Below, piece by piece: positions 17,232 through 25,849 of a stretch of DNA of 64,000 nt; positions within the stretch are counted from its first letter, which is position 1; every line of letters starts with the position of its first letter. Position numbers and translations under genes: made by a program. The stretch comes from JAZLJD01 sp045617725 (GTDB taxonomy: Bacteria; Bacillota; Clostridia; Lachnospirales; Lachnospiraceae), in the NCBI GenBank assembly GCA_045617725.1, contig JAZLJD010000023.1, positions 55,976-119,975 on the forward strand, given 5' to 3'. The notes beneath the pieces are model-generated. The model was not told the origin of the DNA. It saw nothing but the letters and a program-made list of their open reading frames with translations, and did no database searches.

Positions 17232-18731
17232 ATGAAGAAATCTTTATTAGTTCGTTCCATCGCCCTCTTAAGTGCCTGTGCCATGATGTTCCTCGGTATG
17301 AGCGACGGAATCCTCAAAACGAGTGCGGATTCGCTCCCTTATGATACCTACGCTTACGATTACCGCGAGGATATTGTAATGACACCGGCAGCGTATGTGC
17401 CGGACGGTAATGTAACCGGTCTGACACTGGGCATTGACAATTTCAAAGAGCCGCAGGATATCTGTAAGGCACAAAACGGTGAGATTTATGTCGCCGATAC
17501 AGGCAATAACCGAATCGTTGTTTTAAACTCAAAGCTTACCAAGGTCAATCGAATCATCGACGGCTTTGACCGAAACGGAACATGGGATACCTTTAATAAG
17601 CCCTACGGTGTCTGTGTTTCCCAGAACAACGAGCTCTACATAGCGGATTGCATGAACAGCCGTGTGGTTGTTCTGACTCCCGAAGGAGCGTTTTTAAGAA
17701 TTATTGACAATCCCGAATCGGAAATCCTGGATGACAACTTTGCTTTTAACCCGCTTAAGGTAACGGTCGATTATGCGGACCGTGTCTACGTCATCGGCAA
17801 GAATGCCTTCGAGGGTATTCTGGTATTTGAGAGCAACGGGGAATTCACCGGATATTTCGGAACCATTGAAGTTAAGATTACGCTTTGGGAGAAGTTCTGG
17901 AGACGCCTTGCTTCCAAGGAAAAAAGAAGTCACTCCATGTTATATATCCCTACCGAGTTTACCGGTATCGATATCGACAGTGACGGTTTTGTTTATGCAA
18001 GTAATATCGACTCCGAGGGTATTCAGGCTGTTCGAAGACTGAATCCGCAGGGTAAAGACGTAATCCAGAAGGGTGAGAACGGAAATGTCGGCGGCGACCT
18101 CCAGCAGGGCGTTTACGGTATTTACGGCGGACCTTCCCAGATTGTGGACGTTGTATATCGAGGAAGCGGAATGTATTCCATCCTGGATCGAATCCGCGGT
18201 CGTATCTTTACCTATGACAAGGAAGGAAATCTTCTGTACATCTTTGGCGGAATCGGAACCCAGGAAGGTACTTTCCTGACCCCGATTGCCATTGAGGACA
18301 TAGATACACACATTCTTGTGTTGGACGCGGGCAGAAGCTCCATTATTAAGTTCCGTGAGACGAATTACGGCGAGCTTATCAATGACGCCGTAGCACTGCG
18401 TTACGAAGGTGACGAGACACAGGCGATTTCCAAGTGGCAGGAAGTCTTAAAACTTGATGAGAATAACGAGCTTGCCAATACCGGTATCGGTAAGGCTTAC
18501 CTTACGGCCGGCGACAATGTAAATGCCATGAAGTACTTAAAAATCGGTATGAACCGTAAGTACTATTCCATAGCAATCAAGCGATACAGAAATGACATTC
18601 TTGCTCAGAATCTGGGCATTGTGCTGACCGTCCTTTTGGTACTAGTCATCGGCCTCATTGTTTGGAAGAAGATTGACAATAAGAAAAAAGGCAAGGTGGA
18701 AGATGAGTCAATGGAAGGAGGCATGGAATGA
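17232..18731 (+). CDS. Secreted, membrane-anchored NHL-repeat protein
   Basis: A 499-residue protein with a signal peptide (1-33), a beta-propeller of NHL repeats (about 60-380; units such as EPQDICKAQNGEIYVADTG and KPYGVCVSQNNELYIADC), a TPR-like helical hairpin pair (about 390-445, ALRYEGDETQAISKWQEVL), and one C-terminal membrane helix (about 455-475) with a short Lys-rich cytoplasmic tail. This predicts a propeller facing outward, held at the membrane. The function is not known. NHL propellers bind proteins, RNA or glycans. It lies between a permease pair and a YIP1 gene, overlapping the latter by four bases, which suggests a role in the importer assembly or surface glycan handling. Confidence 0.8.
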   Translation: MKKSLLVRSIALLSACAMMFLGMSDGILKTSADSLPYDTYAYDYREDIVMTPAAYVPDGNVTGLTLGIDNFKEPQDICKAQNGEIYVADTGNNRIVVLNSKLTKVNRIIDGFDRNGTWDTFNKPYGVCVSQNNELYIADCMNSRVVVLTPEGAFLRIIDNPESEILDDNFAFNPLKVTVDYADRVYVIGKNAFEGILVFESNGEFTGYFGTIEVKITLWEKFWRRLASKEKRSHSMLYIPTEFTGIDIDSDGFVYASNIDSEGIQAVRRLNPQGKDVIQKGENGNVGGDLQQGVYGIYGGPSQIVDVVYRGSGMYSILDRIRGRIFTYDKEGNLLYIFGGIGTQEGTFLTPIAIEDIDTHILVLDAGRSSIIKFRETNYGELINDAVALRYEGDETQAISKWQEVLKLDENNELANTGIGKAYLTAGDNVNAMKYLKIGMNRKYYSIAIKRYRNDILAQNLGIVLTVLLVLVIGLIVWKKIDNKKKGKVEDESMEGGME

Positions 18732-19363
18732 TGAAAGATTTATTTTCTAAAGAAAAATGGAAATTCCTCCTCTACACACTGACGCACCCGGTAGAAGCCT
18801 TCTACGATATCCGCCATTTTGAGAAAGGCTCCGTAGCTATTTCGTTCCTTCTCGTTGTGGCATTTTCCTTCTGCTATTCCATGAATCGTATTTCTGCAAG
18901 CTTTGTAGTAAACGATGTGGATGCGAGACTGGTTAACTCGCTGACAGAGCTGTTTGCGGTGTTGCTTCTTTTTGGCCTCATCTGTATAGGAAACTGGTCC
19001 ATCACCTGCCTGATGGAAGGAGAGGGACGCCTTAAGGATATCGCAATCGCAATCGGATATTCGCTGGTCCCCGCAACGCTCGGTTTCATCATCGGAACCC
19101 TGTTCTCCAAAATCGTTGCGTCGGATGAAGAAGCTTTTTATTTCATGATTGTGGGAGTCGGAATCGCGTATACCCTGTTCATGATGCTTGTGGGCATTAT
19201 GCAGGTACATAATTATTCCCTGGGTAAGACGCTGATTACCATTTTCCTTACATTCATAGCAATGTTTATCATTATTTTTATTTCATTATTGTTATTTGAC
19301 TTGATTTCTCAGGTGGCGAATTTCTTAAAGAGCATTTACCAGGAAATCATGTTCAGAAATTAG
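18728..19363 (+). CDS. YIP1-family membrane protein
   Basis: A 211-residue polytopic protein of the Yip1 domain type. A cytoplasmic N terminus with the LTHPVEAFYDIR motif typical of bacterial YIP1 proteins is followed by about five membrane segments (roughly 38-58, 75-95, 110-135, 142-165, 175-200). Its biochemical role is unknown. ATG 18728 overlaps the NHL gene stop. A second ATG immediately follows and could equally be used. Translational coupling with the NHL gene and the nine-base gap to the DUF5696 gene suggest the three products act together. Confidence 0.82.
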   Translation: MMKDLFSKEKWKFLLYTLTHPVEAFYDIRHFEKGSVAISFLLVVAFSFCYSMNRISASFVVNDVDARLVNSLTELFAVLLLFGLICIGNWSITCLMEGEGRLKDIAIAIGYSLVPATLGFIIGTLFSKIVASDEEAFYFMIVGVGIAYTLFMMLVGIMQVHNYSLGKTLITIFLTFIAMFIIIFISLLLFDLISQVANFLKSIYQEIMFRN

Positions 19364-19372
19364 GAGGGAATT

Positions 19373-21970
19373 ATGACAAAGAGTAAAAAAATTCTGATAG
19401 CCCTCCTGAGTGTGGTCGTAGCGGTGATTGTAGGATATGCACTTTACTATTTTCTGCATTACACCATGTATAAGGACTACAAAAAGCTGATTCCCGAGTA
19501 CGGACTTACGGAGGAAGCTACGGAGTTTAAGGCAATTTCCGAAACGACGCCTTCCGTAGAGGGCATGAAGCTGGCAGCACAGAATGGGATTCTGAAGCTC
19601 TATGTAAATCCCTCCGATGCGTCCATCGCGGTTTATGACAGCAGAAACGGTGCCATAAATTATACAAGACCCACGGGTGCGGAAACGGATGCCCTGGCTA
19701 CCAAGACCAACAAGAACTACATGATGTCCGAAATGGTAATCAACTATTTCAATCATGCAAGACTGGATTCCATTTTTGACTTATATACTTACTGCACAAG
19801 CCTCGGACAGTACGAGATCTTTTCCATTCCGGACGGTATGCGTATTGTATATACGGTCGGTAACTTTGAAACGAAGACAGGAATTGTTCCGCAGTATATT
19901 TCCAAGGAAGGCCTTGACGATGTCCTTTCGAGAATGAGCGAGGAAGGTGCTTCCTTTACCAAAAAGAAATACATCGAAAGCAAGGTTGCGGATGATTACT
20001 ATGAGATGCTTGAGGCTTGTATGAACGGTCCCATGCAGCTCAAAAAATTAAAGAATTACTTCGAGGAAGCCGGCTATACGCAGGAAGAGTACAACAGGGA
20101 AATGGAAGGCAGCGGTGTTGACTTCGAAGTTCCCGAGTACTTTGTAATCCCGGTTGATTACGTGCTTACGGAGGATGCCCTGACGGTTTCCGTAGCAACG
20201 AATGCAGTGGAAGAGTACGGCGGAGCTGCCCTTTATTCCATCTCCATGCTGCCTTACTTTGGCGCAGCCGGAAAGACGGACAGCGGCTATGTACTGTATC
20301 CCAACGGTTCGGGCTCCATTTCCTACTTCAATACCGCCAAGGGTGTTATGACAATCGCAGACGATTATCAGGAATACATCTACGGTATCGATCCGCTGGC
20401 TGCCGAGTATACGGTTCGTGAGAATACGCAGAATGCGGTGATGGCCCTGTTTGGTCTGTTCTTTGATGACAGGCATGCAATCTTTACCACCATTGAAGAC
20501 GGCGCGGCACTTGCAACCGTAACTGCCAATATCTCCGGCGAAAAAACAACTTACAACAATGCCTTCGCCAAGTTCTATGTGCGAGGCAAGGATACCCTGT
20601 CCATGTTCTCCTCGGGCGGCGGTGATGCGGATATGCCCATCGTTGAGAAGCATATCTTCGATACGCCCATCACGCTTCGTTATACGATGCTTGCAGGCGA
20701 TGATGCCTGCTACAACGGCGCTGCCAATTACTACCGTACGCGCCTTATAAACGAAGGCGTACTGACCCCGCTTACCGACGAGAAAGAGGACATTCGCTTC
20801 TACTACGATGTCATTGCGGGTGTGGAGAGAACGGATCACTTTTTAGGGGTTCGGTATCGTTCCTTATATGCCATGACAGATTTTGAGGAAGCAGCTCGTA
20901 TTTCCACGGAACTTAAGGAAGCGGGCATAGATAACCAGGTTATGAGCCTTATGGGCTGGTGCAACAGCGGATATTTTAACGATGTCCTTGACAAAGTTAA
21001 GGTTCCTGTAAAGCTCGGAGGCCGCAGCGGTCTTTCGGATTTAAAGAAGACCGTCAATGAGAACGGCGGTGAGCTTTACCTCGATGCAACCTTCCAGAAG
21101 GTCAGCTCGGTATCCAAACGATACAATGCAACTGCGGAGACCAGCCGTTACTACGGAACCGGTTATATCGCAGAATTCGGTGTGGTCAATCCCGCTACCC
21201 TTCGTCAGACTGCAAGCCTTGGCTACAGCGAGAATCAGTTCTATCTGATTTCTCCCAAGTTCCTGCCCCGCTATGTTACAAAGTTTAGTAACAAAATAGG
21301 GCGCTACGAAAGTGACGGACTTGCTCTTAGGGATTTGGGCAATACGATTCACTCCGACAAAAAGAAAACAAATATCATTAACAGAAGTCAGTCACTAAAA
21401 GTAATAGAAGCTTCCCTTGAGAAGCTCATGAATACAGGAAACAAGCTGCTTGTACGAGAGGGCAATGATTATACGTTCGCTTATGCTTCCGATATCGTGA
21501 ATGCACCGATTACCACGAACGACTACTACGTAGCGGATATGGATATTCCGTTCTACGAAATGCTCGTACACGGTTGCATCAATTATGCGGGCGGTTCCAT
21601 TAACCTTGAGGATACAACCGACTTAAAGGGTGTTGCTTTATCCCTGATTGCTCAGGGTGCAAGTCCGAACTTTACCTTCACCTATGAGGAATCCTCTGAG
21701 ATGAAGTACACCGGACTGAACCGTATGTACGCAACGACCTTCAAAAACTGGAAGGATACCGCGGTTTCCGTATATGACGAAGTAAACGAAGTTTTAAAGA
21801 ATGTAAAGAATGCTTTCATGGTTTCCTATAAGGAGACGATGAACGGCACCAAGATAATCACCTATTCAAACGGTGTTACGATTTACGTAAATGACACCGA
21901 CAAGGGTGAGATGATTGCCGGTGTAACCGTTCCGGCAGGAGAATATTACATGGAGGGCATTGACGGATGA
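19373..21970 (+). CDS. DUF5696-type membrane-anchored protein, possibly glycosidase-like
   Basis: An 865-residue protein with one N-terminal membrane anchor (about residues 6-27) and a large extracytoplasmic part. The segment from about 490 on (FYYDVIAGVERTDHFLG, then ELKEAGIDNQVMSLMGW and GGELYLDATFQKVSS) looks like a TIM-barrel glycoside-hydrolase-like domain of the kind grouped as DUF5696. The upstream 100-480 region is beta-rich. I cannot assign catalytic residues. It follows YIP1 by nine bases and overlaps the next permease by four, so it is embedded in the importer operon. A glycan-binding or processing role on the outer face of the transporter is inference. Confidence 0.7.
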   Translation: MTKSKKILIALLSVVVAVIVGYALYYFLHYTMYKDYKKLIPEYGLTEEATEFKAISETTPSVEGMKLAAQNGILKLYVNPSDASIAVYDSRNGAINYTRPTGAETDALATKTNKNYMMSEMVINYFNHARLDSIFDLYTYCTSLGQYEIFSIPDGMRIVYTVGNFETKTGIVPQYISKEGLDDVLSRMSEEGASFTKKKYIESKVADDYYEMLEACMNGPMQLKKLKNYFEEAGYTQEEYNREMEGSGVDFEVPEYFVIPVDYVLTEDALTVSVATNAVEEYGGAALYSISMLPYFGAAGKTDSGYVLYPNGSGSISYFNTAKGVMTIADDYQEYIYGIDPLAAEYTVRENTQNAVMALFGLFFDDRHAIFTTIEDGAALATVTANISGEKTTYNNAFAKFYVRGKDTLSMFSSGGGDADMPIVEKHIFDTPITLRYTMLAGDDACYNGAANYYRTRLINEGVLTPLTDEKEDIRFYYDVIAGVERTDHFLGVRYRSLYAMTDFEEAARISTELKEAGIDNQVMSLMGWCNSGYFNDVLDKVKVPVKLGGRSGLSDLKKTVNENGGELYLDATFQKVSSVSKRYNATAETSRYYGTGYIAEFGVVNPATLRQTASLGYSENQFYLISPKFLPRYVTKFSNKIGRYESDGLALRDLGNTIHSDKKKTNIINRSQSLKVIEASLEKLMNTGNKLLVREGNDYTFAYASDIVNAPITTNDYYVADMDIPFYEMLVHGCINYAGGSINLEDTTDLKGVALSLIAQGASPNFTFTYEESSEMKYTGLNRMYATTFKNWKDTAVSVYDEVNEVLKNVKNAFMVSYKETMNGTKIITYSNGVTIYVNDTDKGEMIAGVTVPAGEYYMEGIDG

Positions 21971-22881
21971 AAAAGAAAAAAAGAATGACCCTTTCAACCC
22001 GGAGAAGTATCACGGGCGTAATATTTATCCTTCCCTGGTTGATCGGATTCCTGGCATTTTACTTACGAAGCCTGATTATGACGGTTCAGTTCTCCTTTAA
22101 TGAACTGAACGTATTACCGGGCGGTGGTTACTCCCTTACCTTTGTGGGCTTTGACAATTTTATCTACGCCTTCAACGAGCATGAGAGTTATGCGGAGGTT
22201 CTTACCTCATCCATTTTCAACATGGTAATCGACGTTCCGCTTATTACCTTTTTCAGCCTGTTTATGGCAATCATGTTGAACAAGAAATTCAAGGGCCGTA
22301 CCTTTGTAAGAGCGCTGTTCTTCCTGCCGGTTATTCTAAACTCCGATGCCATTGCATCGGCCATGGACCTGGCAAGAACCATGATGAGCGGCGGTATTGC
22401 TTCTACCTCAAAGGAAATGGCGGAAGCCGCATCGAGCGGTGCCGGAATTTCTTACTACATCGAAATGTTTGCCGCCCTTGGCCTCCCGGAACAGATTATT
22501 GAGTATGTTACCGCGGCGGTCGGAAGAATTTCGGATATTATTAATGCTTCCGGTGTGCAGATCGTCATTTTTATCGCTGCACTGCAGTCCATTCCGGGCT
22601 CGATGTATGAAGTAGCGCAGATCGAAGGTGCTACCGGATATGAAACCTTCTGGAAGGTAACCTTCCCCATGGTTATGCCGCATATCCTTACCTGCGTTGT
22701 CTACACGGTAGTGGAAGCCTTTGCGAAGTCCGAAGTAATTGAGCTTGCTTACGACATGGTATTCTCCAAGTTGAATTACGGCCTCGGCTCCGTATTCAGC
22801 CTGTGTTCGACCATAATAACCTGCGTCATTCTGGTACTTGTGTGCAGGTTCATTCAGAAACGTACCTTCTACTATAACTAG
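21967..22881 (+). CDS. Carbohydrate ABC transporter permease (MalF/UgpA type), second set
   Basis: A 304-residue inner-membrane permease with six predicted helices. An unusually long periplasmic or cytoplasmic insertion lies between about residues 130 and 185. The EAA-loop motif is YEVAQIEGATGYETFWKV (core EVAQIEGAT). ATG 21967 overlaps the DUF5696 stop. It pairs with the next gene. The corresponding binding protein is most likely at 25850, since the first set already has one at 12367. Confidence 0.9.
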   Translation: MKKKKRMTLSTRRSITGVIFILPWLIGFLAFYLRSLIMTVQFSFNELNVLPGGGYSLTFVGFDNFIYAFNEHESYAEVLTSSIFNMVIDVPLITFFSLFMAIMLNKKFKGRTFVRALFFLPVILNSDAIASAMDLARTMMSGGIASTSKEMAEAASSGAGISYYIEMFAALGLPEQIIEYVTAAVGRISDIINASGVQIVIFIAALQSIPGSMYEVAQIEGATGYETFWKVTFPMVMPHILTCVVYTVVEAFAKSEVIELAYDMVFSKLNYGLGSVFSLCSTIITCVILVLVCRFIQKRTFYYN

Positions 22882-22895
22882 GAAAGGAGAGAGCG

Positions 22896-23879
22896 ATGGC
22901 TAAACTTAAGAGCATTTATGAAGATTTCAAGACCGATAAGCAATTCATGAATGATCGCAAGAGATGGAAACGTAACATCAAAAGCGGCATCCTTGGTTTC
23001 TTCAAATTCCTGATTATCGTAGGAATCAGTTACGTAATTTTGGGACCGATTCTCGGAATCATCTCGCATTCGTTTTTCTCCGATTCCGACTGTACCAGTG
23101 CTCTGGTATTCATGATTCCGCAGGAACCGACGCTGTACAGGTATGAGCTTGCCAATAAATATCTCGAGTATTTTCCGACGGTGGCAAGAGCGCTTATTTA
23201 CTCTTTGTCCCTCATGCTGATTCAGGTATTTATCTGCTCCATGGTAGGCTACGGCTTTGCAAGATATAAGTTTCCGCTTAAAAATATCCTGTTTGCCTGC
23301 GTCGTTGTCATGATTGTTATTCCGACGCACATGGTTATGCTTCCGCTGTATTTGTCTTTTGCCCAGTTCGATCCGTTCGGATTGTGCACGCTGATACACG
23401 GAGCGCCCTTAAACCTTTTGTCCTCACCGATTCCCGTGTACATTCTGACGGTGTTCGGCTGCGGCTTAAGATCGGGCCTTTACATTTACATTTTTAATCA
23501 ATTCTTCCGCGGGCTTCCCAAGGAGATTGAAGAGGCGGCTTTTGTGGATGGTGCATCAACCTTTTACACCTACTTCCGCATTATGCTCGTCAATGCCATT
23601 CCGGCTGTAGTCACCGTAGCGATATTCTCTATGGTGTGGCAGTATAATGACACGTTCTATGCCAATCTGTTCCAGATTAGCAACGATACGGTCATCAGTA
23701 TCAAGATCGCAACAATTGAAGCTTCCATCTCGAATGTCGAGCGTATTCTAAACCCTGACATTCTGGAACTGTTCCTGGATGCGGGAATTGTTATGGTCAT
23801 GGCACCGATTGTACTGATATACGTTGCTCTTCAGAAACAGTTCATCGAAGGTGTCGAACGAAGCGGTATCGTTGGATAA
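22896..23879 (+). CDS. Carbohydrate ABC transporter permease (MalG/UgpE type), second set
   Basis: A 327-residue partner permease. A long charged N terminus (about 35 residues) precedes six hydrophobic segments. The EAA-loop motif is EIEEAAFVDGASTFYTYFR (core EEAAFVDGAS). A GGAAAGGAGA site precedes ATG 22896. It closes the second permease pair, followed by two lipoprotein genes. Specificity for mannan oligosaccharides is inferred from the locus only. Confidence 0.91.
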   Translation: MAKLKSIYEDFKTDKQFMNDRKRWKRNIKSGILGFFKFLIIVGISYVILGPILGIISHSFFSDSDCTSALVFMIPQEPTLYRYELANKYLEYFPTVARALIYSLSLMLIQVFICSMVGYGFARYKFPLKNILFACVVVMIVIPTHMVMLPLYLSFAQFDPFGLCTLIHGAPLNLLSSPIPVYILTVFGCGLRSGLYIYIFNQFFRGLPKEIEEAAFVDGASTFYTYFRIMLVNAIPAVVTVAIFSMVWQYNDTFYANLFQISNDTVISIKIATIEASISNVERILNPDILELFLDAGIVMVMAPIVLIYVALQKQFIEGVERSGIVG

Positions 23880-23923
23880 CCCGAATTACCGCACTTTCAA
23901 CTAAAACAAGGAGGATGAGAAAG

Positions 23924-25819
23924 TTGAAGACAAAGAAAATCTTAGCATTAGTCCTTTCCGCAGCAATGGTATTTTCCATGACAGCTTGCGATAAGGGCGA
24001 GGCAAATCCACAGCCTACAGAGGCTCCCAGCCCTGTAGCAGCTCCCAGTGAGGAGCCCACAGCTGCACCGGTAAACACTCTTTCTACCGATGCTTCCCTT
24101 GACTTCGAAGATGGCAGTATCTCTTTTGTCGGTTTTGTAGACAAGCTTGTACCTGCTACCAAAGAAGGTGTTTTCTCCGTTGCTGATGAGAACGGCAGCA
24201 AGGCCTTAAAGGTTGAGCCGAACGGCAACAAGTATCTGGCAGCAATTGACCTCGGTGCTGTACTTGGTGACAAGGTTGCAGACGTTGCAAGTATCGAGTG
24301 CACAATTGGTACCGAACAGGGCGATAAGTTCTACGCTGTATCCGGTTCTTACGGATGTATGGTAGCAGGCGAAGGCATCACAAGTGCCTGGTCCGTATAC
24401 TTAGATACCCAGAATCCCAAGAGAATTACCTGGAAAGTTCCTGAAGGAAAGGTTCTTGCAGCAGGTGACTCTTTCGCAATCGCGCTTACTACCGATAACA
24501 AGAAGGATGCAGGACTTGATTCCACAACCTTCTATATTGACAATGTAGCATTTAAGGATGCTTCCGGTAACCTGATCGCAGCTGACAGTGCAGCTGAGTT
24601 CTCTCTTGGTTCCGGTGCACTTGATCCGAATGCAATTGTTCTTGCAGATGTAGTTGATCTTGACTTCTCCGTATCCGGAGGTGGCTGGGGCCAGGCTGGT
24701 AAGGCTTGGGCTGATATCGCAGATGCATTCTATCCCGGCTGTGTAATCGAGATTGAGTATAACTGTGCAGCAGGTCCTATCTGGTTCGTATACAACGGTC
24801 TTACCGATGCGAACGGTGAAGGCTGGGGCTGGGTTCGTGGTGTGAACGAAGATGACCACTTAATCCCCGGTGCTGTTTACAGCGATGGCAAGATTCAGGT
24901 TACTTATGAAGATTTAGTTCCTTTCTGGGGCGAGGACTTCGAGCATCACTTCGCTGATGGCGCAGAGCTTCAGTGTGAAGGCGCAGATGCTTGGGAAGTT
25001 TACTCCATTAAGGTTGGTAAAGATTCCGGCTATCAGGTTCTTGGTGCTACTACCGATCTTGAGATGTCTGTATCCGGTGGCGGTTACGCTCAGGCAGGTA
25101 AAGCATGGGCAGACGTTGCTTCCGCATTCAAGCCCGGCACAATCGTAGAGATTGAATACAACTGTGCAGCAGGTCCTGTATGGTTCGTATACAACGGTCT
25201 TACCGATGAGAACGGTGAAGGCTGGGGCTGGGTTCGTGCCATGGATGAAGCAACCGGTCGTGTTCCCGGCGCAGCTTATGTAGATGGCAAGGTTCAGTTT
25301 ACTTATGAGCAGCTTGCTTCTTACTGGGGCGAAGGTTTCGAAACCAAGTTCGCTGATGGCGCAGAGCTTCAGTGCGAAGGTCCAGATGCTTGGGAAGTAT
25401 ACTCCATTAAGGTTGGTACTCCCGCTCTTAAGAAATTAAAAGATGTAGTAGAACTTGATTTCTCCGTATCCGGTGGCGGCTGGGGCCAGGCTGGTAAGGC
25501 TTGGGCTGATATCGCAGATGCATTCTATCCCGGATGCAAGATCGAGGTTGAGTACAACTGTGCAGCAGGTCCTGTATGGTTCGTATACAACGGTCTTACC
25601 GATGCCAACGGCGAAGGCTGGGGCTGGGTTCGTGCCGTAAACGAAGACGATCACTTAATCAATGGTGCTTCTTATGAGGATGGCAAGTTCCAGGTTAGCT
25701 ACGAAGCATTGGCTTCTTACTGGGGCGAAGATTGGGAGCATCACTTTGCTGATGGCGCCGAACTTCAGTGCGAAGGACAGGATGCTTGGGAAGTATATGC
25801 TATCCGCGTTGGTAAGTAA
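23924..25819 (+). CDS. Lipoprotein with N-terminal beta-sandwich and three near-identical C-terminal repeats
   Basis: A 631-residue surface lipoprotein with signal MKTKKILALVLSAAMVF, lipobox SMTAC, and a Pro/Ala/Thr/Glu-rich linker (about 25-50). A galactose-binding-like beta-sandwich follows (about 55-225, ending SFAIALTTDNKK and FYIDNVAF). Three repeats of about 125 residues follow, each with SVSGGG, EYNCAAGP(V/I)WFVYNGLTD, GEGWGWVR, FADGAELQCEG and DAWEVY. TTG 23924 is preferred because AGGAGG (23909-23914) abuts the ATG at 23915 with no spacing but stands nine bases from the TTG. No catalytic motif is seen, so multivalent carbohydrate binding is the best inference. It lies between a permease pair and its binding protein. 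Confidence 0.75.
   Translation: MKTKKILALVLSAAMVFSMTACDKGEANPQPTEAPSPVAAPSEEPTAAPVNTLSTDASLDFEDGSISFVGFVDKLVPATKEGVFSVADENGSKALKVEPNGNKYLAAIDLGAVLGDKVADVASIECTIGTEQGDKFYAVSGSYGCMVAGEGITSAWSVYLDTQNPKRITWKVPEGKVLAAGDSFAIALTTDNKKDAGLDSTTFYIDNVAFKDASGNLIAADSAAEFSLGSGALDPNAIVLADVVDLDFSVSGGGWGQAGKAWADIADAFYPGCVIEIEYNCAAGPIWFVYNGLTDANGEGWGWVRGVNEDDHLIPGAVYSDGKIQVTYEDLVPFWGEDFEHHFADGAELQCEGADAWEVYSIKVGKDSGYQVLGATTDLEMSVSGGGYAQAGKAWADVASAFKPGTIVEIEYNCAAGPVWFVYNGLTDENGEGWGWVRAMDEATGRVPGAAYVDGKVQFTYEQLASYWGEGFETKFADGAELQCEGPDAWEVYSIKVGTPALKKLKDVVELDFSVSGGGWGQAGKAWADIADAFYPGCKIEVEYNCAAGPVWFVYNGLTDANGEGWGWVRAVNEDDHLINGASYEDGKFQVSYEALASYWGEDWEHHFADGAELQCEGQDAWEVYAIRVGK
24653..25816 (+). repeat. Three intragenic tandem repeats of about 397 bases
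   Basis: Units begin near 24653, 25052 and 25448. Units 1 and 3 are closest, sharing long stretches identical at the DNA level (for example around 24684-24740 and 25479-25535). Unit 2 is more diverged. The pattern suggests recent duplication or gene conversion inside the lipoprotein gene. Confidence 0.9.
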
Positions 25820-25849
25820 TCACTTGTATCTAATTAGGAGGATTAAAAA

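Noticed and set aside
20048..20839. Open frame of 263 codons on the - strand inside the DUF5696 gene
   Set aside because: Antisense shadow without ribosome site or family features.
23880..23923. Separate promoter for the repeat lipoprotein
   Set aside because: The 44 bases after the permease contain a ribosome site but no credible -35/-10 pair.
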